NCBI RefSeq assembly: GCF_046844695.1
Contig: NZ_CP177354.1
Span: 2,170,001-2,234,000, forward strand
Direction of reading: 5' to 3'
DNA length: 64,000 bases
DNA from: Pokkaliibacter plantistimulans
GTDB lineage: Bacteria > Pseudomonadota > Gammaproteobacteria > Pseudomonadales > Balneatricaceae
Translations under genes and position numbers: made by a program
Part shown: positions 30,320 through 39,165 of the stretch, in pieces
Layout of the letters: every line of letters starts with the position of its first letter
Position numbering within the stretch: the stretch's first letter is position 1
The notes under the pieces: model-generated
Seen by the model: only the letters and a program-made list of their open reading frames with translations
What the model was told of the DNA's origin: nothing
Database searches by the model: none

Positions 30320-30347
30320 TTGTGAAAGCGTAACTATTGAGTATAAT
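30320..30347 (+). promoter_or_regulatory. Candidate sigma-70 promoter of the RstA-like gene
   Basis: TTGTGA, a 16-bp spacer and a perfect TATAAT (30342-30347). Leader to the ATG at 30463 would be about 110 nt. The remaining space up to the DAHP synthase start is available for its own promoter, which I could not identify. Confidence 0.5.
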
Positions 30348-30462
30348 TCCCCAAACATTTATAAGCTGTAGTGCGCTATATTCACTTTTTGTTCACTGCG
30401 CTTACATCAATCCGTACTCACTATAACGGTGAGCATACACTTTCCAGCATCACGGATAAGAA

Positions 30463-31194
30463 ATGGAAACACAAGATACCAGTCATATCCTGATCGTCGA
30501 GGATGACGAGCGCTTGGCGGCGTTGACTAAGGAATATTTAGAGAACAATGGCCTCACGGTGACCGTCGAATCCAATGGTGCTCAGGCAATAGAACTGATC
30601 AAGCGTGCTGCACCTGATCTGGTTGTACTTGATCTGATGTTGCCCGGTGAGGATGGTCTCAGTGTTTGTCGACAGGTGAGACCGGGATACTCCGGCCCCA
30701 TTCTGATGCTGACATCACGCAACGATGATCTTGATCAGGTGCTGGGTCTGGAGATGGGAGCTGACGATTATGTCACCAAGCCCGTGCGCCCACGTGTTCT
30801 CCTGGCTCGTATTCGCGCGCTGCTGCGTCGGGCACAAGGTAGTAAAGAAGCCCAGACCCCTGCGCCCGTGGTCCCTGCATCGGAGCAGAACTACTACGAG
30901 TTTGGCAATCTGGTGCTGGACAACGGCAAGCGTGAAGCCTGGCTTAACGATGAAAGCATTGATCTGACGAGTGCTGAGTTCGACCTGTTATGGCTGCTGG
31001 CAAGTAATGCTGGAAGAGTGCTGACCAGAGAGGAAATCTTCACTGCACTGCGTGGTATTGCCTACGACGGGCAAGATCGCTCTATTGATGTGCGCATTTC
31101 CCGCATTCGTCCCAAGATTGGTGATGACCCTATCCATCCTCGTCGTATTAAAACTGTACGTAGCCGTGGTTATCTGTTTGTAAAAGAAGCGTGA
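30463..31194 (+). CDS. OmpR/RstA-like response regulator with no adjacent kinase
   Basis: A 243-residue two-domain regulator. The receiver domain (about 8-122) has the acidic pair in IVEDDE, phospho-Asp in LVVLDLMLPGEDG, switch Thr in LMLTSR and Lys in DYVTKPV. The winged helix (about 145-240) reads LRGIAYDGQDRSIDVRISRIR, close to RstA. RstA is normally followed by the kinase RstB; here the next gene overlaps by 4 nt (GTGA) and encodes a secreted protein instead. The partner kinase must lie elsewhere. Confidence 0.9.
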   Translation: METQDTSHILIVEDDERLAALTKEYLENNGLTVTVESNGAQAIELIKRAAPDLVVLDLMLPGEDGLSVCRQVRPGYSGPILMLTSRNDDLDQVLGLEMGADDYVTKPVRPRVLLARIRALLRRAQGSKEAQTPAPVVPASEQNYYEFGNLVLDNGKREAWLNDESIDLTSAEFDLLWLLASNAGRVLTREEIFTALRGIAYDGQDRSIDVRISRIRPKIGDDPIHPRRIKTVRSRGYLFVKEA

Positions 31195-31676
31195 TCAAAC
31201 TTCGTATATTTCTCCTTATGCCCACACTCTTGTGGGCAGCATTAGGACTTCCCACTGTTTCTGCTGACACCCCGCTTGCGACAGCTCCTGCCGAGGCGAG
31301 GGTGTTTGGTTTGTATCTGGGCTCGACAGATCGTGATGAGTTCTATCGAGCTATTGTTAGCTCTGGTGGGAAGCGTCTGTTCCGGCGCAGTAGTTCTGAT
31401 GTCTATCTGATTACTTCTATCTATCCTAAGGCTGCTAATTGTCGGGTAATCTTCGACGCAGATGAGCTTGTACAGGAGGTCATATTCAACTTTAATCCAG
31501 ACTCCTTGAGTAAGGAGGAGTTGCTGGCCATCGTTGAGCAGCGTTATGGGAAACCACAGAGCTATGAGCCCGGCTTGCAAGGGGAGGGGAGTTATTACTG
31601 GCTGTTTCCTCACTCGGGAATAAGGCTCTACTACCTGCCGACATCAACCAGTCAGATCCAGTACTATCTTCGCTAA
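31191..31676 (+). CDS. Secreted protein translationally coupled to the RstA-like regulator
   Basis: 161 residues from a GTG that overlaps the regulator's stop (GTGA). The N-terminus has a clear signal peptide (LRIFLLMPTLLWAALGLPTVSA, cleavage after VSA). The mature part is a compact domain with a single Cys (NCRVIF) and a YGKPQSYEPG segment often seen in small periplasmic domains of unknown function. I do not recognise the family. Tight coupling suggests that its level is linked to the regulator, perhaps in a shared envelope response. Confidence 0.7.
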   Translation: MIKLRIFLLMPTLLWAALGLPTVSADTPLATAPAEARVFGLYLGSTDRDEFYRAIVSSGGKRLFRRSSSDVYLITSIYPKAANCRVIFDADELVQEVIFNFNPDSLSKEELLAIVEQRYGKPQSYEPGLQGEGSYYWLFPHSGIRLYYLPTSTSQIQYYLR

Positions 31677-31726
31677 GCTGTGCTCGGCAGTGCAAGCAAA
31701 GGTTGATCTCTGCCTGGTAGAGGAGG

Positions 31727-32653
31727 TTACTTGCTGCTATCTGGCGGGCGAATCCCATGCAGAGTCTTGAAGGACAGGTCTTGTGCAGAGCGGATGAAGT
31801 CCTGAATATATTCTGCCTCTTTCTGCTCTTCTCTCACCGCTGCGTAGAGTGTTGACCACACCCCTTTGTTTCCTAGCGGACGTGCAACCACATAATCTCT
31901 TTCCAGGTACTCAGTAAGGGCCCAGTTCGGTAAGGCGCAGACGCCACGGCCACTGGCGACCAGCTGAATCATCATCAGTGTGAGTTCGGCATTGCGAATG
32001 GCGTCGGGCTCGACATCTGCCGGGTCAAGAAAGCGAGTGAAGACATCCAGCCGATCACGCTCAATGGGGTAGCAGATTAGCGTTTCGTTCTCTAAATCTG
32101 TTGGCTCGATATGGCTCTTGCGAGCCAGTGAGTGGCGTTTGCCTATGGCCAGCAGCATCTCGTAGCTGAACAGGGGGATATAGGCAAGTGTGGGCGTTAC
32201 GACTGGATCGGAAGTAATCACCATATCCAGCTCGCCTCTAACCAGTGCCTGCAGCGGGGTAAAGCTGAAGCCACTCATCAGGTCCATTTCAACTTCAGGC
32301 CAATTATCACGATACTGATCGATCGTTGGCATTAGCCACTGGAAGCAGCTATGGCATTCGATAGCTATATGCAGACGCCCGGTTTCTCCCCCTGCCAGAC
32401 GGGCGATATCACGCTCTGCGTTTCTTGCCATAGGTAAAATGTCGTCAGCTAGTACCAGTAGACGCTGTCCGGCGCTGGTGAAGATCAGTGGTTTGGTCTT
32501 GCGAATAAACAAAGAGCAGTTGAGTCTGTCCTCCAGATCTTTGATCTGATGAGACAGAGCCGACTGGGTGAGATGTACACGTTCTGCTGCCTCAACCAAA
32601 CTTCCGGTTTCTCTTAAGGCAACCAGGGTACGTAAGTGACGCAGTTCAATCAT
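31727..32653 (-). CDS. metR: LysR-type methionine regulator MetR
   Basis: Homocysteine-responsive activator of methionine genes. An N-terminal helix-turn-helix (SLVEAAERVHLTQSALSHQI) is followed by a periplasmic-binding-like domain with the MetR hallmark IAIECHSCFQWLMPT and ETLICYPIERDRLDVFTRFL. ATG 32653 (MIELRHLRTL) fits the E. coli start; a TTG three codons upstream is less likely. metE or metH is not in the window, so targets are distant. 308 residues. Confidence 0.92.
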   Translation of the reverse strand: MIELRHLRTLVALRETGSLVEAAERVHLTQSALSHQIKDLEDRLNCSLFIRKTKPLIFTSAGQRLLVLADDILPMARNAERDIARLAGGETGRLHIAIECHSCFQWLMPTIDQYRDNWPEVEMDLMSGFSFTPLQALVRGELDMVITSDPVVTPTLAYIPLFSYEMLLAIGKRHSLARKSHIEPTDLENETLICYPIERDRLDVFTRFLDPADVEPDAIRNAELTLMMIQLVASGRGVCALPNWALTEYLERDYVVARPLGNKGVWSTLYAAVREEQKEAEYIQDFIRSAQDLSFKTLHGIRPPDSSK

Positions 32654-32787
32654 GCCTGACAATCTAAAGCTAACCTAAGGCAGTTATGAATGAGATTTAT
32701 AGATCTGTCAAAGCCAAAGCAGCAGAAATGCCCGTTACAGGCATAACTTGTCGTGCTTCTTTACAGAACATTATGAATGGAAGTGTA

Positions 32788-32829
32788 GCTGAAGCGGTTA
32801 CCAAGACTGGTAAGGGTAACGGCTTCAGC
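32788..32829 (-). repeat. Large inverted repeat after argF
   Basis: GCTGAAGCGGTTACC and GGTAACGGCTTCAGC pair over 15 positions with one mismatch, around a 12-nt loop. It lies 37 nt beyond the argF stop on the minus strand. No T-tract follows, so it may be a weak terminator or an mRNA end stabiliser. Confidence 0.5.
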
Positions 32830-32865
32830 CAGTGGCGATAAGGTATATCGCTATATTGGGTGGGA

Positions 32866-33768
32866 TCAGGTGAGCAGAAACTCCAACAGAGCCTTTTGTG
32901 CATGCAGTCGATTTTCTGCTTGAGTAAACACAGCTGAGCGAGGATCGTCCAACATGTCTTCGCTGATCTCCTCTCCACGGTGGGCCGGCAGGCAATGCAA
33001 AAATATGGCGTCAGGGTCGGCAATATCCATCAATGCAGGTGTAACCTGATAGGCGGCAAAATCCAGTTTGCGCTGCTTGGCTTCTTCTTCCTGACCCATT
33101 GAAGCCCAGACATCAGTCGTGATGAGATGGGCGCCTTTTACTGCCTCTTCAGCAGAGGTGAAAAGTTTCACTCGGTCACCTGCTTTTTCAAGCATGGCGG
33201 CGTCAGGTGCGTATCCCTGCGGGCAGGCAATATGAAGTTTAAAGTCGAATAGGTTGGCAGCATTGATGTAGGAGTTGCACATGTTATTGCCATCCCCAAT
33301 CCATACAGCGACTTTATCTTTGATGTCGCCACGCAATTCAAAGTAGGTCTGCATGTCTGCCAATAGCTGACAAGGATGGTAATCGTCTGTCAGACCATTG
33401 ATTACAGGCACACTCGAATACGCTGCAAAGCGTTCTACCATGGCGTGATCAAAGGTGCGGATCATGACTGCATCCACCATGCCAGACAGGACGCGGGCGG
33501 TGTCCTCAATGGGCTCGCCGCGGCCTAACTGTGTGTCTCGTGGTGAAAGGAAAATGGCACCACCACCAAATTGAATCATGCCAGCTTCAAAAGACACTCG
33601 AGTCCGGGTGGAGGATTTTTCGAAAATCATCCCTAACACTCGATTTTTCAACGGCTCGTAGACTTCTCGGCGTCGGTGCATGGCTTTCAGTTCCAAGGCG
33701 CGCGCAATCAATTGGCGCAGTTCCGCTGAGTTAAAGTCTGTAAGGGTTAAAAAATGCCGAGTATTCAT
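32866..33768 (-). CDS. argF: Ornithine carbamoyltransferase (anabolic)
   Basis: Makes citrulline from ornithine and carbamoyl phosphate in arginine synthesis. The carbamoyl-phosphate site STRTRVSFE, the ornithine motif HPCQLLAD and catalytic HCLPAHRGEE are all present. The 300-residue length equals the Pseudomonas ArgF type (shorter than the E. coli 334). Neighbouring grxD, peroxiredoxin, rnt and motY repeat part of the Pseudomonas order. Confidence 0.95.
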   Translation of the reverse strand: MNTRHFLTLTDFNSAELRQLIARALELKAMHRRREVYEPLKNRVLGMIFEKSSTRTRVSFEAGMIQFGGGAIFLSPRDTQLGRGEPIEDTARVLSGMVDAVMIRTFDHAMVERFAAYSSVPVINGLTDDYHPCQLLADMQTYFELRGDIKDKVAVWIGDGNNMCNSYINAANLFDFKLHIACPQGYAPDAAMLEKAGDRVKLFTSAEEAVKGAHLITTDVWASMGQEEEAKQRKLDFAAYQVTPALMDIADPDAIFLHCLPAHRGEEISEDMLDDPRSAVFTQAENRLHAQKALLEFLLT

Positions 33769-34360
33769 GGTCTCTCTTCACAGTCCGAGCGCTGTCAGAA
33801 ATAAAAATCCCAACCGTCATGCCCGTTTGGGGACAGTCTCTTCATGCCCAGGTTTGGTTGATTCGCTGTTTGCTGGAAAGCTGATAGCACCGTTGGATTT
33901 GGTGCGCAGGTAACCAGCAGTGATATTGAAATCAGGCGAATGTAATTCAGTAGTGCGTCTACTGCTTTTTGAACGGCTTCATTTTCCAGAGGTAAAAGGC
34001 AGATACAGAAGCCGAGCAGTATTATTCTCATGCCGTGAGGGATTAATCAATACCCCTAAATATTCGAAACTGCATGTATATCAAAGCTAAGTGATAGAAA
34101 CTGACTGCCAGTCGGCTGGTCGTATGTAGGTGAGTTGAACTCTTGGATGAGGCTGTATATTGAAAGTTAACAGCGCGCTTCTTGGGCTGCATACGGTGCT
34201 TGCGGTGTGATACATCGCTACTGGGAATTCTTCTCTGTTGCTCTTGTAAAGCGGCCACTTTGCCCTGATATCTTGCACAGCGAGAGCGGTATGCGATGAC
34301 TGACTGCCAAGTTTGGTCTTGTTATACTGCGGTCCAAACCAGCCTACCGAGTCTGTGACC
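33769..34360. other. 592-bp gene-poor region between argF and grxD
   Basis: It should hold the divergent promoters of argF and grxD. Short minus-strand frames (33795-34031, 34043-34258, 34087-34383) have no good ribosome-binding site or recognisable composition and I do not call them. In Pseudomonas, bacterioferritin genes lie near grxD, so decayed remains are conceivable but not visible. Confidence 0.5.
34320..34328 (+). promoter_or_regulatory. Extended -10 promoter for grxD
   Basis: TGTTATACT is an extended -10 (TG-N-TATACT) 32 nt before the grxD start. No convincing -35 is present, as is common with this promoter class. The leader would be only about 25 nt. Confidence 0.5.
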
Positions 34361-34678
34361 ATGGATATTGTTGAATCAATCAAAAAGCAAATCAGTGAAA
34401 ACTCAATCCTGCTTTACATGAAGGGCACTCCCCAGTTCCCGCAGTGTGGCTTCTCTTCTCGTACTGTTGAAGCGGTCATGGCCTGTGGGCACAAGTTTGC
34501 CTACGTCAATATCCTTGAGCATCCCGATATCCGTTCAGAGCTGCCCAAATTTGCAAACTGGCCAACCTTCCCTCAGCTGTGGGTGAACGGTGAACTGGTT
34601 GGCGGCTGTGACATTGTCACTGAAATGGCTCAAAGCGGCGAGCTGCAACCGTTGTTGGATGCAGCGGTTAAAGCCTGA
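34361..34678 (+). CDS. grxD: Monothiol glutaredoxin GrxD
   Basis: CGFS-type glutaredoxin that binds and hands on 2Fe-2S clusters with glutathione. 105 residues; the active site is in QFPQCGFSSRTV, with conserved WPTFPQLWVNGELVGGCDIV. ATG 34361 matches the family start (MDIVESIKKQI); a longer upstream frame crosses the promoter. Confidence 0.96.
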   Translation: MDIVESIKKQISENSILLYMKGTPQFPQCGFSSRTVEAVMACGHKFAYVNILEHPDIRSELPKFANWPTFPQLWVNGELVGGCDIVTEMAQSGELQPLLDAAVKA

Positions 34679-34770
34679 TCTGGATTGCTGCAATGGCGGA
34701 GCGATCTCAGCTTTGAGGTTGCTCGGTTGTCCAGTAATACAATTGCAGCGCGAAGCGTTGATACTTTGGA

Positions 34771-34795
34771 AACGTCCCATCGCCGGGATGTTTTT
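34771..34795 (+). terminator. Terminator between grxD and peroxiredoxin
   Basis: ACGTCCC and GGGATGT (one G-T pair) form a 7-bp stem with a short loop, followed by TTTTT. It ends grxD transcription. A possible promoter (TTGAGG, 16-bp spacer, TAATAC) lies just upstream, which would put the hairpin in the peroxiredoxin leader. Confidence 0.6.
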
Positions 34796-34823
34796 GTCAT
34801 TAAAACACGGAGAATATTGACCC

Positions 34824-35426
34824 ATGAGCGTACTCGTTGGTAAGCAAGCCCCTGATTTTACTGCTGCTGCTGTACTTGGTGATGGTCAGATCGTTGACAG
34901 CTTCAACTTGAAAGAAGCCATCAAAGGTAAATATGGTCTGGTGTTCTTCTATCCCCTGGACTTTACCTTTGTATGCCCTTCAGAGCTGATTGCTCTTGAC
35001 CATCGTGTAGAGGCTTTCCAACAGCGTAATGTGGAAGTCATTGGTGTATCGATCGATTCTCAGTTCACGCACAATGCCTGGCGTAACACTGCAGTAAACG
35101 ATGGTGGTATCGGTCCAGTCAAATACACCCTGGTTGCTGATACCAAACATGAGATTTGCCGCGCTTACGACGTTGAAGCTGATGAAGGCGTTGCGTACCG
35201 TGGTGCTTTCCTGATCGATCAGAACGGTGTTGTTCGTTCACAAATCGTCAATGACCTGCCGCTGGGTCGTAACATGGAAGAGCTGCTGCGTCTTGTCGAT
35301 GCGCTGCAATTCCACGAAGAGCACGGCGAAGTATGTCCTGCTAACTGGAAGAAAGGTGATGCCGGCATGCAGGCTAGCCCCGATGGCGTCGCCAGCTATC
35401 TGGCAGGTAATGCAGACAAGCTGTAA
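34824..35426 (+). CDS. Typical 2-Cys peroxiredoxin (AhpC/TSA family)
   Basis: Reduces peroxides with two Cys per catalytic pair. The peroxidatic Cys is in DFTFVCPSEL and the resolving Cys in HGEVCPANWKKG near the C-terminus. The 200-residue length and the C-terminal tail are those of typical 2-Cys enzymes; the Pseudomonas orthologue next to rnt has been called TsaA. It has its own strong terminator. A GGAGA ribosome-binding site is near 34809. Confidence 0.94.
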   Translation: MSVLVGKQAPDFTAAAVLGDGQIVDSFNLKEAIKGKYGLVFFYPLDFTFVCPSELIALDHRVEAFQQRNVEVIGVSIDSQFTHNAWRNTAVNDGGIGPVKYTLVADTKHEICRAYDVEADEGVAYRGAFLIDQNGVVRSQIVNDLPLGRNMEELLRLVDALQFHEEHGEVCPANWKKGDAGMQASPDGVASYLAGNADKL

Positions 35427-35447
35427 TAGCTCTGTCTGGTTTGCATT

Positions 35448-35482
35448 AAAACAAAACCCGGCCTTGAGCCGGGTTTTGTTTT
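35448..35482. terminator. Bidirectional terminator between peroxiredoxin and rnt
   Basis: AAAACAAAACCCGGC pairs with GCCGGGTTTTGTTTT over 15 bp around a CTTGA loop. The A and T runs on both sides let it serve the plus-strand peroxiredoxin gene and the converging rnt gene. Confidence 0.93.
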
Positions 35483-35523
35483 ATAGAGAAGAGCGAATGC
35501 AGTGTGTGCCAGCGAGATGGGTG

Positions 35524-36153
35524 TTACAGGTTCCAACCGCCCAAAGTGCGCCACTGATTGACGATTCCGCAAAACAGATGGGCCGTTTTTTCAGCATCGT
35601 ATCGCGCTGAATGGGCTGAGCGGCCATCAAACTCGATAGATGCAGCCTCACAGGCTTTTGCCAGTACGGTCTGGCCATAAGCCAAACCTGCGAGGGTCGC
35701 GGTATCGAAGCTGGAAAAGGGATGGAATGGATTACGCTTGTGGTCACAGCGAGCCACTGCTGCATTCAGGAAGTTCAAGTCAAATGAGGCGTTATGGCCC
35801 ACTAATATGGCGCGTTTGCACCCATAGGCTTTGATAGACTTACGCACGGGTCTGAAAATGGTGTCCAGTGCTTCAAGCTCGCTGACGGCGATAGCCTTGC
35901 GCTCCTCACTCCAGGGATCGATGCCCGTGAATTCCAGTGCGCTGTTTTCGAGGTTGGCGCCTTCAAAGGGGCTGACATGACAGTCGATGGCTTCCATTGG
36001 GTAGAGCCAGCCTTGTTCATCCATACCTATGACCACTGCAGCTACTTCCAGCAGAGCATCTGTCTGGTGATTGAAACCCGCGGTTTCAACGTCGATTACG
36101 ACCGGAAGATAACCGCGAAAGCGGTTGGCCATCAATGCATCAGGTGTGGACAC
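35524..36153 (-). CDS. rnt: Ribonuclease T
   Basis: DEDDh 3'-5' exonuclease that trims tRNA CCA ends and matures 5S and 23S rRNA. Motif I VVIDVETAGF, motif II VGHNASFDLNFL and motif III HSARYDAEKTA carry the catalytic acids and His. Start is GTG 36153 with AAGG 8 nt upstream; ATG 36132 would cut seven residues and lacks a ribosome-binding site. 209 residues, usual length. Confidence 0.95.
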   Translation of the reverse strand: MSTPDALMANRFRGYLPVVIDVETAGFNHQTDALLEVAAVVIGMDEQGWLYPMEAIDCHVSPFEGANLENSALEFTGIDPWSEERKAIAVSELEALDTIFRPVRKSIKAYGCKRAILVGHNASFDLNFLNAAVARCDHKRNPFHPFSSFDTATLAGLAYGQTVLAKACEAASIEFDGRSAHSARYDAEKTAHLFCGIVNQWRTLGGWNL

Positions 36154-36404
36154 AATATTACCTTTGTCAATTAATCCATCGCGCGCGCAGGCATTCTAAC
36201 AACTCCATTGAGCGCAAACAAATTGCCAGCAAGGCGCTGCATTAAACTGGCCAGGTGGTGTTTAACAGAGAGTGGCATTGTCGATCTCAAGAGATTCGAA
36301 TTGACGCCGATAAATGGGGGTAGTTGTAAAACACATGCTTCGTCAGTCATTCCAGCTGCGCAGGCATTGTTCCGTAACCCCTGAATGGTGAGTAACAGCA
36401 CGTG

Positions 36405-37319
36405 ATGCAATATTGCCGCATTCTGATGTGTGGACTGCTGATGACATGGGTGCCCAGCACCTATGCTGTTACCTTTGCTGCAGGTATGGAAAATACCAAA
36501 TGGAATATTGAAGCATCGCCGTTCACCTGCAAGCTCAGCCAGGATATTCCTGCCTTCGGCAAGGCAATATTTGAGCACGAGGCAGGCGAGCCCGTATTGT
36601 TTTATCTGGAGGCGCGGCAGCGCGACATGTTGCGTGGAAATGCTGAACTTTTGGCGGAGTCCCCTTCCTGGCGTCCCGGTGATGCCAACTTGCCGATTGC
36701 CAGAGTCAATCTCGATCAGGGAGAAGATCGGGTGATGGTGGCCTCGAAAGATGCAGAGGTCATGCTGGCGGCCCTTTATCAGGGCAAATTTCCTACCTTT
36801 AACTCTCCCAAATGGTTAGGTAGCCCGAGCAGCCTGAAAGTGCAGGTATCGTCAGTCAATTTTCAGAAAGCTTATGACGATTATCAGACCTGTGTGGCAG
36901 GCCTTCTTCCAGTTAACTTCCGACAGATTGCCAGAACCGCAGTGCTGTTCAACTCAGCTGGCACGGATCTGTCTGATGAGGCGAAAGAAAGACTGGAGCT
37001 GATTTCCCGTTACGTCAAAGTGGATAAGTCCGTTGTTTCTATCTACATCGATGGTCACACGGATAGTCAGGGACGGCGCCTGCAGAACCGCGATTTGTCC
37101 AAGCGTCGGGCACAGGCTGTGACCGATTTTCTGGAGAAAAAGGGTGTCCCGAACAGCATGATCGTTACCCGCTTCCACGGTGAGCGCTATCCCGTAGTAG
37201 ATAACAAGACTCCCGAACATCGTGCCCGCAACCGTCGTGTTACTATCCGGCTGGACAAGGAGGCTGAAGATAACGGCGACTTCCCTGAAGAAAGTCCTAC
37301 CGACACCAGCCAGCAATAG
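36405..37319 (+). CDS. motY: Sodium-type flagellar motor protein MotY
   Basis: Outer part of the T-ring around the flagellar basal body, which holds the PomAB/MotCD stators. A signal peptide covers about 1-21 (cleaved near TYA). A beta-rich N-domain (about 22-170) is specific to MotY. The C-terminal OmpA-like peptidoglycan-binding domain has YIDGHTDSQG, LSKRRAQAV and ARNRRVTI. Start ATG 36405, directly after a GTG that could also serve. The rnt-motY neighbourhood is conserved with Pseudomonas, but pyrC is missing here. Confidence 0.88.
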   Translation: MQYCRILMCGLLMTWVPSTYAVTFAAGMENTKWNIEASPFTCKLSQDIPAFGKAIFEHEAGEPVLFYLEARQRDMLRGNAELLAESPSWRPGDANLPIARVNLDQGEDRVMVASKDAEVMLAALYQGKFPTFNSPKWLGSPSSLKVQVSSVNFQKAYDDYQTCVAGLLPVNFRQIARTAVLFNSAGTDLSDEAKERLELISRYVKVDKSVVSIYIDGHTDSQGRRLQNRDLSKRRAQAVTDFLEKKGVPNSMIVTRFHGERYPVVDNKTPEHRARNRRVTIRLDKEAEDNGDFPEESPTDTSQQ

Positions 37320-37475
37320 AGCGAGTAGCGGGCGAGCCTTTCTTTCCTCAGGTCAAGTGATGCGGGCTGTGTTTTGAGCAAGCGCCTGCTTTGGACTTGG
37401 AAAACCCTATTCTGATCCTTACCTTACAGTCTTCGTGAAAGTGACGGCCTGCTAAGGCTCAATGAGGAAAGCTGA

Positions 37476-37883
37476 ATGCGTATTCTGCATACCATGCTGC
37501 GAGTGGGTGACCTGCAGCGTTCAATCGATTTTTATTCCAGCGTGCTGGGTATGCGCCTGCTGCGTCAATCCGAAAATGCCGAGTACAAATATACTCTGGC
37601 CTTCATGGGCTATGGTGAAGAGACTGAAACGGCCGTTATTGAGTTGACCTACAACTGGGGTGTAGACAGCTATGACCTGGGCACTGCTTATGGTCATATC
37701 GCCATTGAGGCGGATGATATCTATGCCATGTGCGACGCGATCAAAGCCCAGGGCGGTAAAGTGACACGAGAGCCTGGTCCGGTTAAAGGAGGCTCAACGG
37801 TAATTGCCTTTGTTGAAGATCCTGATGGCTACAAGATTGAGCTGATTGAGAAAAAAGGCGCAGGAAAGGGCCTGCAAGGCTAA
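37476..37883 (+). CDS. gloA: Lactoylglutathione lyase (glyoxalase I)
   Basis: Converts the glutathione-methylglyoxal adduct to lactoylglutathione. The 135-residue, two beta-alpha-beta-beta-beta module protein matches E. coli GloA: RILHTMLRVGDLQRSIDFY with the first metal His, VIELTYNWG with Glu, YGHIAIEADD with His and YKIELIEK with Glu. This residue set is typical of the nickel-dependent bacterial enzyme. Confidence 0.97.
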   Translation: MRILHTMLRVGDLQRSIDFYSSVLGMRLLRQSENAEYKYTLAFMGYGEETETAVIELTYNWGVDSYDLGTAYGHIAIEADDIYAMCDAIKAQGGKVTREPGPVKGGSTVIAFVEDPDGYKIELIEKKGAGKGLQG

Positions 37884-37917
37884 TCGGTAGTAGTTAACTG
37901 CAGAATCAGATGTAAAT

Positions 37918-37942
37918 GAGCGAGGCCCTGGCCTCGCTTTTT
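37918..37942 (+). terminator. gloA terminator
   Basis: AGCGAGGC and GCCTCGCT form an 8-bp stem with a CCTG loop, followed by TTTTT. It also lies just beyond the end of the converging MFS gene. Confidence 0.88.
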
Positions 37943-37962
37943 GCCTCTTGGGCATCGATGCA

Positions 37963-39165
37963 TCAAGCTGCAGCGGGTGTGCACTGCAATTGTTGGCTGC
38001 GCAGGCGCAGGTGATAGGAAAAGCCCAACACCATGAGAGTCAGCCAGACTGAACCTATGGGAATCATCCAGTAGGCTTGCTTCAGTCCAAGGTGTTCTGC
38101 CAGGAAACCAGTAATGAAGGAGAAAGCCTGTGCACCTATGGAGACGGAGATAACTGCAATCCCAGACAAAATAGGGCCGCTGTCCTGATCCAGTCCCATG
38201 GCATTGGACAGAATAAGGGGGAAGAGCCCGCCTAAACCGAGGCCCAGCATGAAGTTGCCATACTGCATCAACTCGGTTGAGTCAGCCAGTTTCAGCATCG
38301 CTCCACCCACCCCCGCCAGAATGGCCATGCCAATCATCAGCACGTACAGGTTGATGATACGCAGCAGAAAGATAAAGCCCAGCCGGCTCAGGACCATGCC
38401 ACCCGTAAAGAACGCAAAACTGTAGCGTGCAGCCTCGCCATCCATGCCGACACCGTTCTGGGCATAGCTTACGAACCAGTTGCCATTTCCCCACTCCACC
38501 GCGCCATAACTAAACATTGCCAGTGCCATCAGCAGAAAGACCGGCTGCGACAAGACCGGGCCGTAGCTCAGTGTCTTGCCATGCTGTTTGCTGGAGGCGC
38601 CGCCGTAGCTATCCAGCTCGCTGGAGTGATTAAGCCAGGCCCAGATACCCATCAATGCAAGGCCAGCACCTAAGACACGAATCGGCCAGCGCCAGTCCAG
38701 ATCCAGCAGATACAGACCTGTTACCAGAAAGGGAACTGCCATCGTGCCGAGACTGTAAGCAAAGTCTCCCAGCCCCATCATGGTTGAGCGGCGCCTGGCG
38801 TGCAGGCTGGCTGTCAACGTATGGCCAATGGTGAACATGATCGAGTTCAGGGTGCCGATAATAAAACTCAGGATCAGCAGCAGTTGCCAGCTGCTAACCC
38901 ATGACAGAATCATCAGGAAACCACAGACCATCCAGGCCAGAACAGCAAACAGGCGCATAAAGGGGAAGCGCTGGATGTACTTTCCTCCAAGGAAGGCGCC
39001 GGCCACCATGCCGAAGGAAAAGAGGGTGAAGAAACTACCGGATATCACATCACTCATGTGCAGCTCGGTTGCCAGCTCAGGCAGTACCACGCCCCATGCC
39101 AGAGCTACACAACCAAGTAAAAAGTAACCGGTATAGATAATGATGGTCACCACTAAAGGGTTCAT
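37963..39165 (-). CDS. Major facilitator superfamily transporter (TsgA/FucP-like layout)
   Basis: A 400-residue membrane protein with twelve predicted helices and a central polar loop (about 190-205). Loop 2-3 has FLGGKYIQRFPFMR, the MFS basic motif. I chose ATG 39165 because CAGGAGC lies about 10 nt upstream; a GTG at 39189 would add eight residues. The overall look resembles sugar or TsgA-type MFS proteins; the substrate cannot be told. Confidence 0.85.
   Translation of the reverse strand: MNPLVVTIIIYTGYFLLGCVALAWGVVLPELATELHMSDVISGSFFTLFSFGMVAGAFLGGKYIQRFPFMRLFAVLAWMVCGFLMILSWVSSWQLLLILSFIIGTLNSIMFTIGHTLTASLHARRRSTMMGLGDFAYSLGTMAVPFLVTGLYLLDLDWRWPIRVLGAGLALMGIWAWLNHSSELDSYGGASSKQHGKTLSYGPVLSQPVFLLMALAMFSYGAVEWGNGNWFVSYAQNGVGMDGEAARYSFAFFTGGMVLSRLGFIFLLRIINLYVLMIGMAILAGVGGAMLKLADSTELMQYGNFMLGLGLGGLFPLILSNAMGLDQDSGPILSGIAVISVSIGAQAFSFITGFLAEHLGLKQAYWMIPIGSVWLTLMVLGFSYHLRLRSQQLQCTPAAA

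Noticed and set aside
33930..33950. CGAATGTAATTCA near argF as an ArgR box
   Set aside because: The centre is one base shorter than the E. coli ARG box and no second box is seen at the proper distance.
34087..34383. Minus-strand frame of 98 codons before grxD
   Set aside because: Crosses the grxD promoter and start and has no ribosome-binding site.
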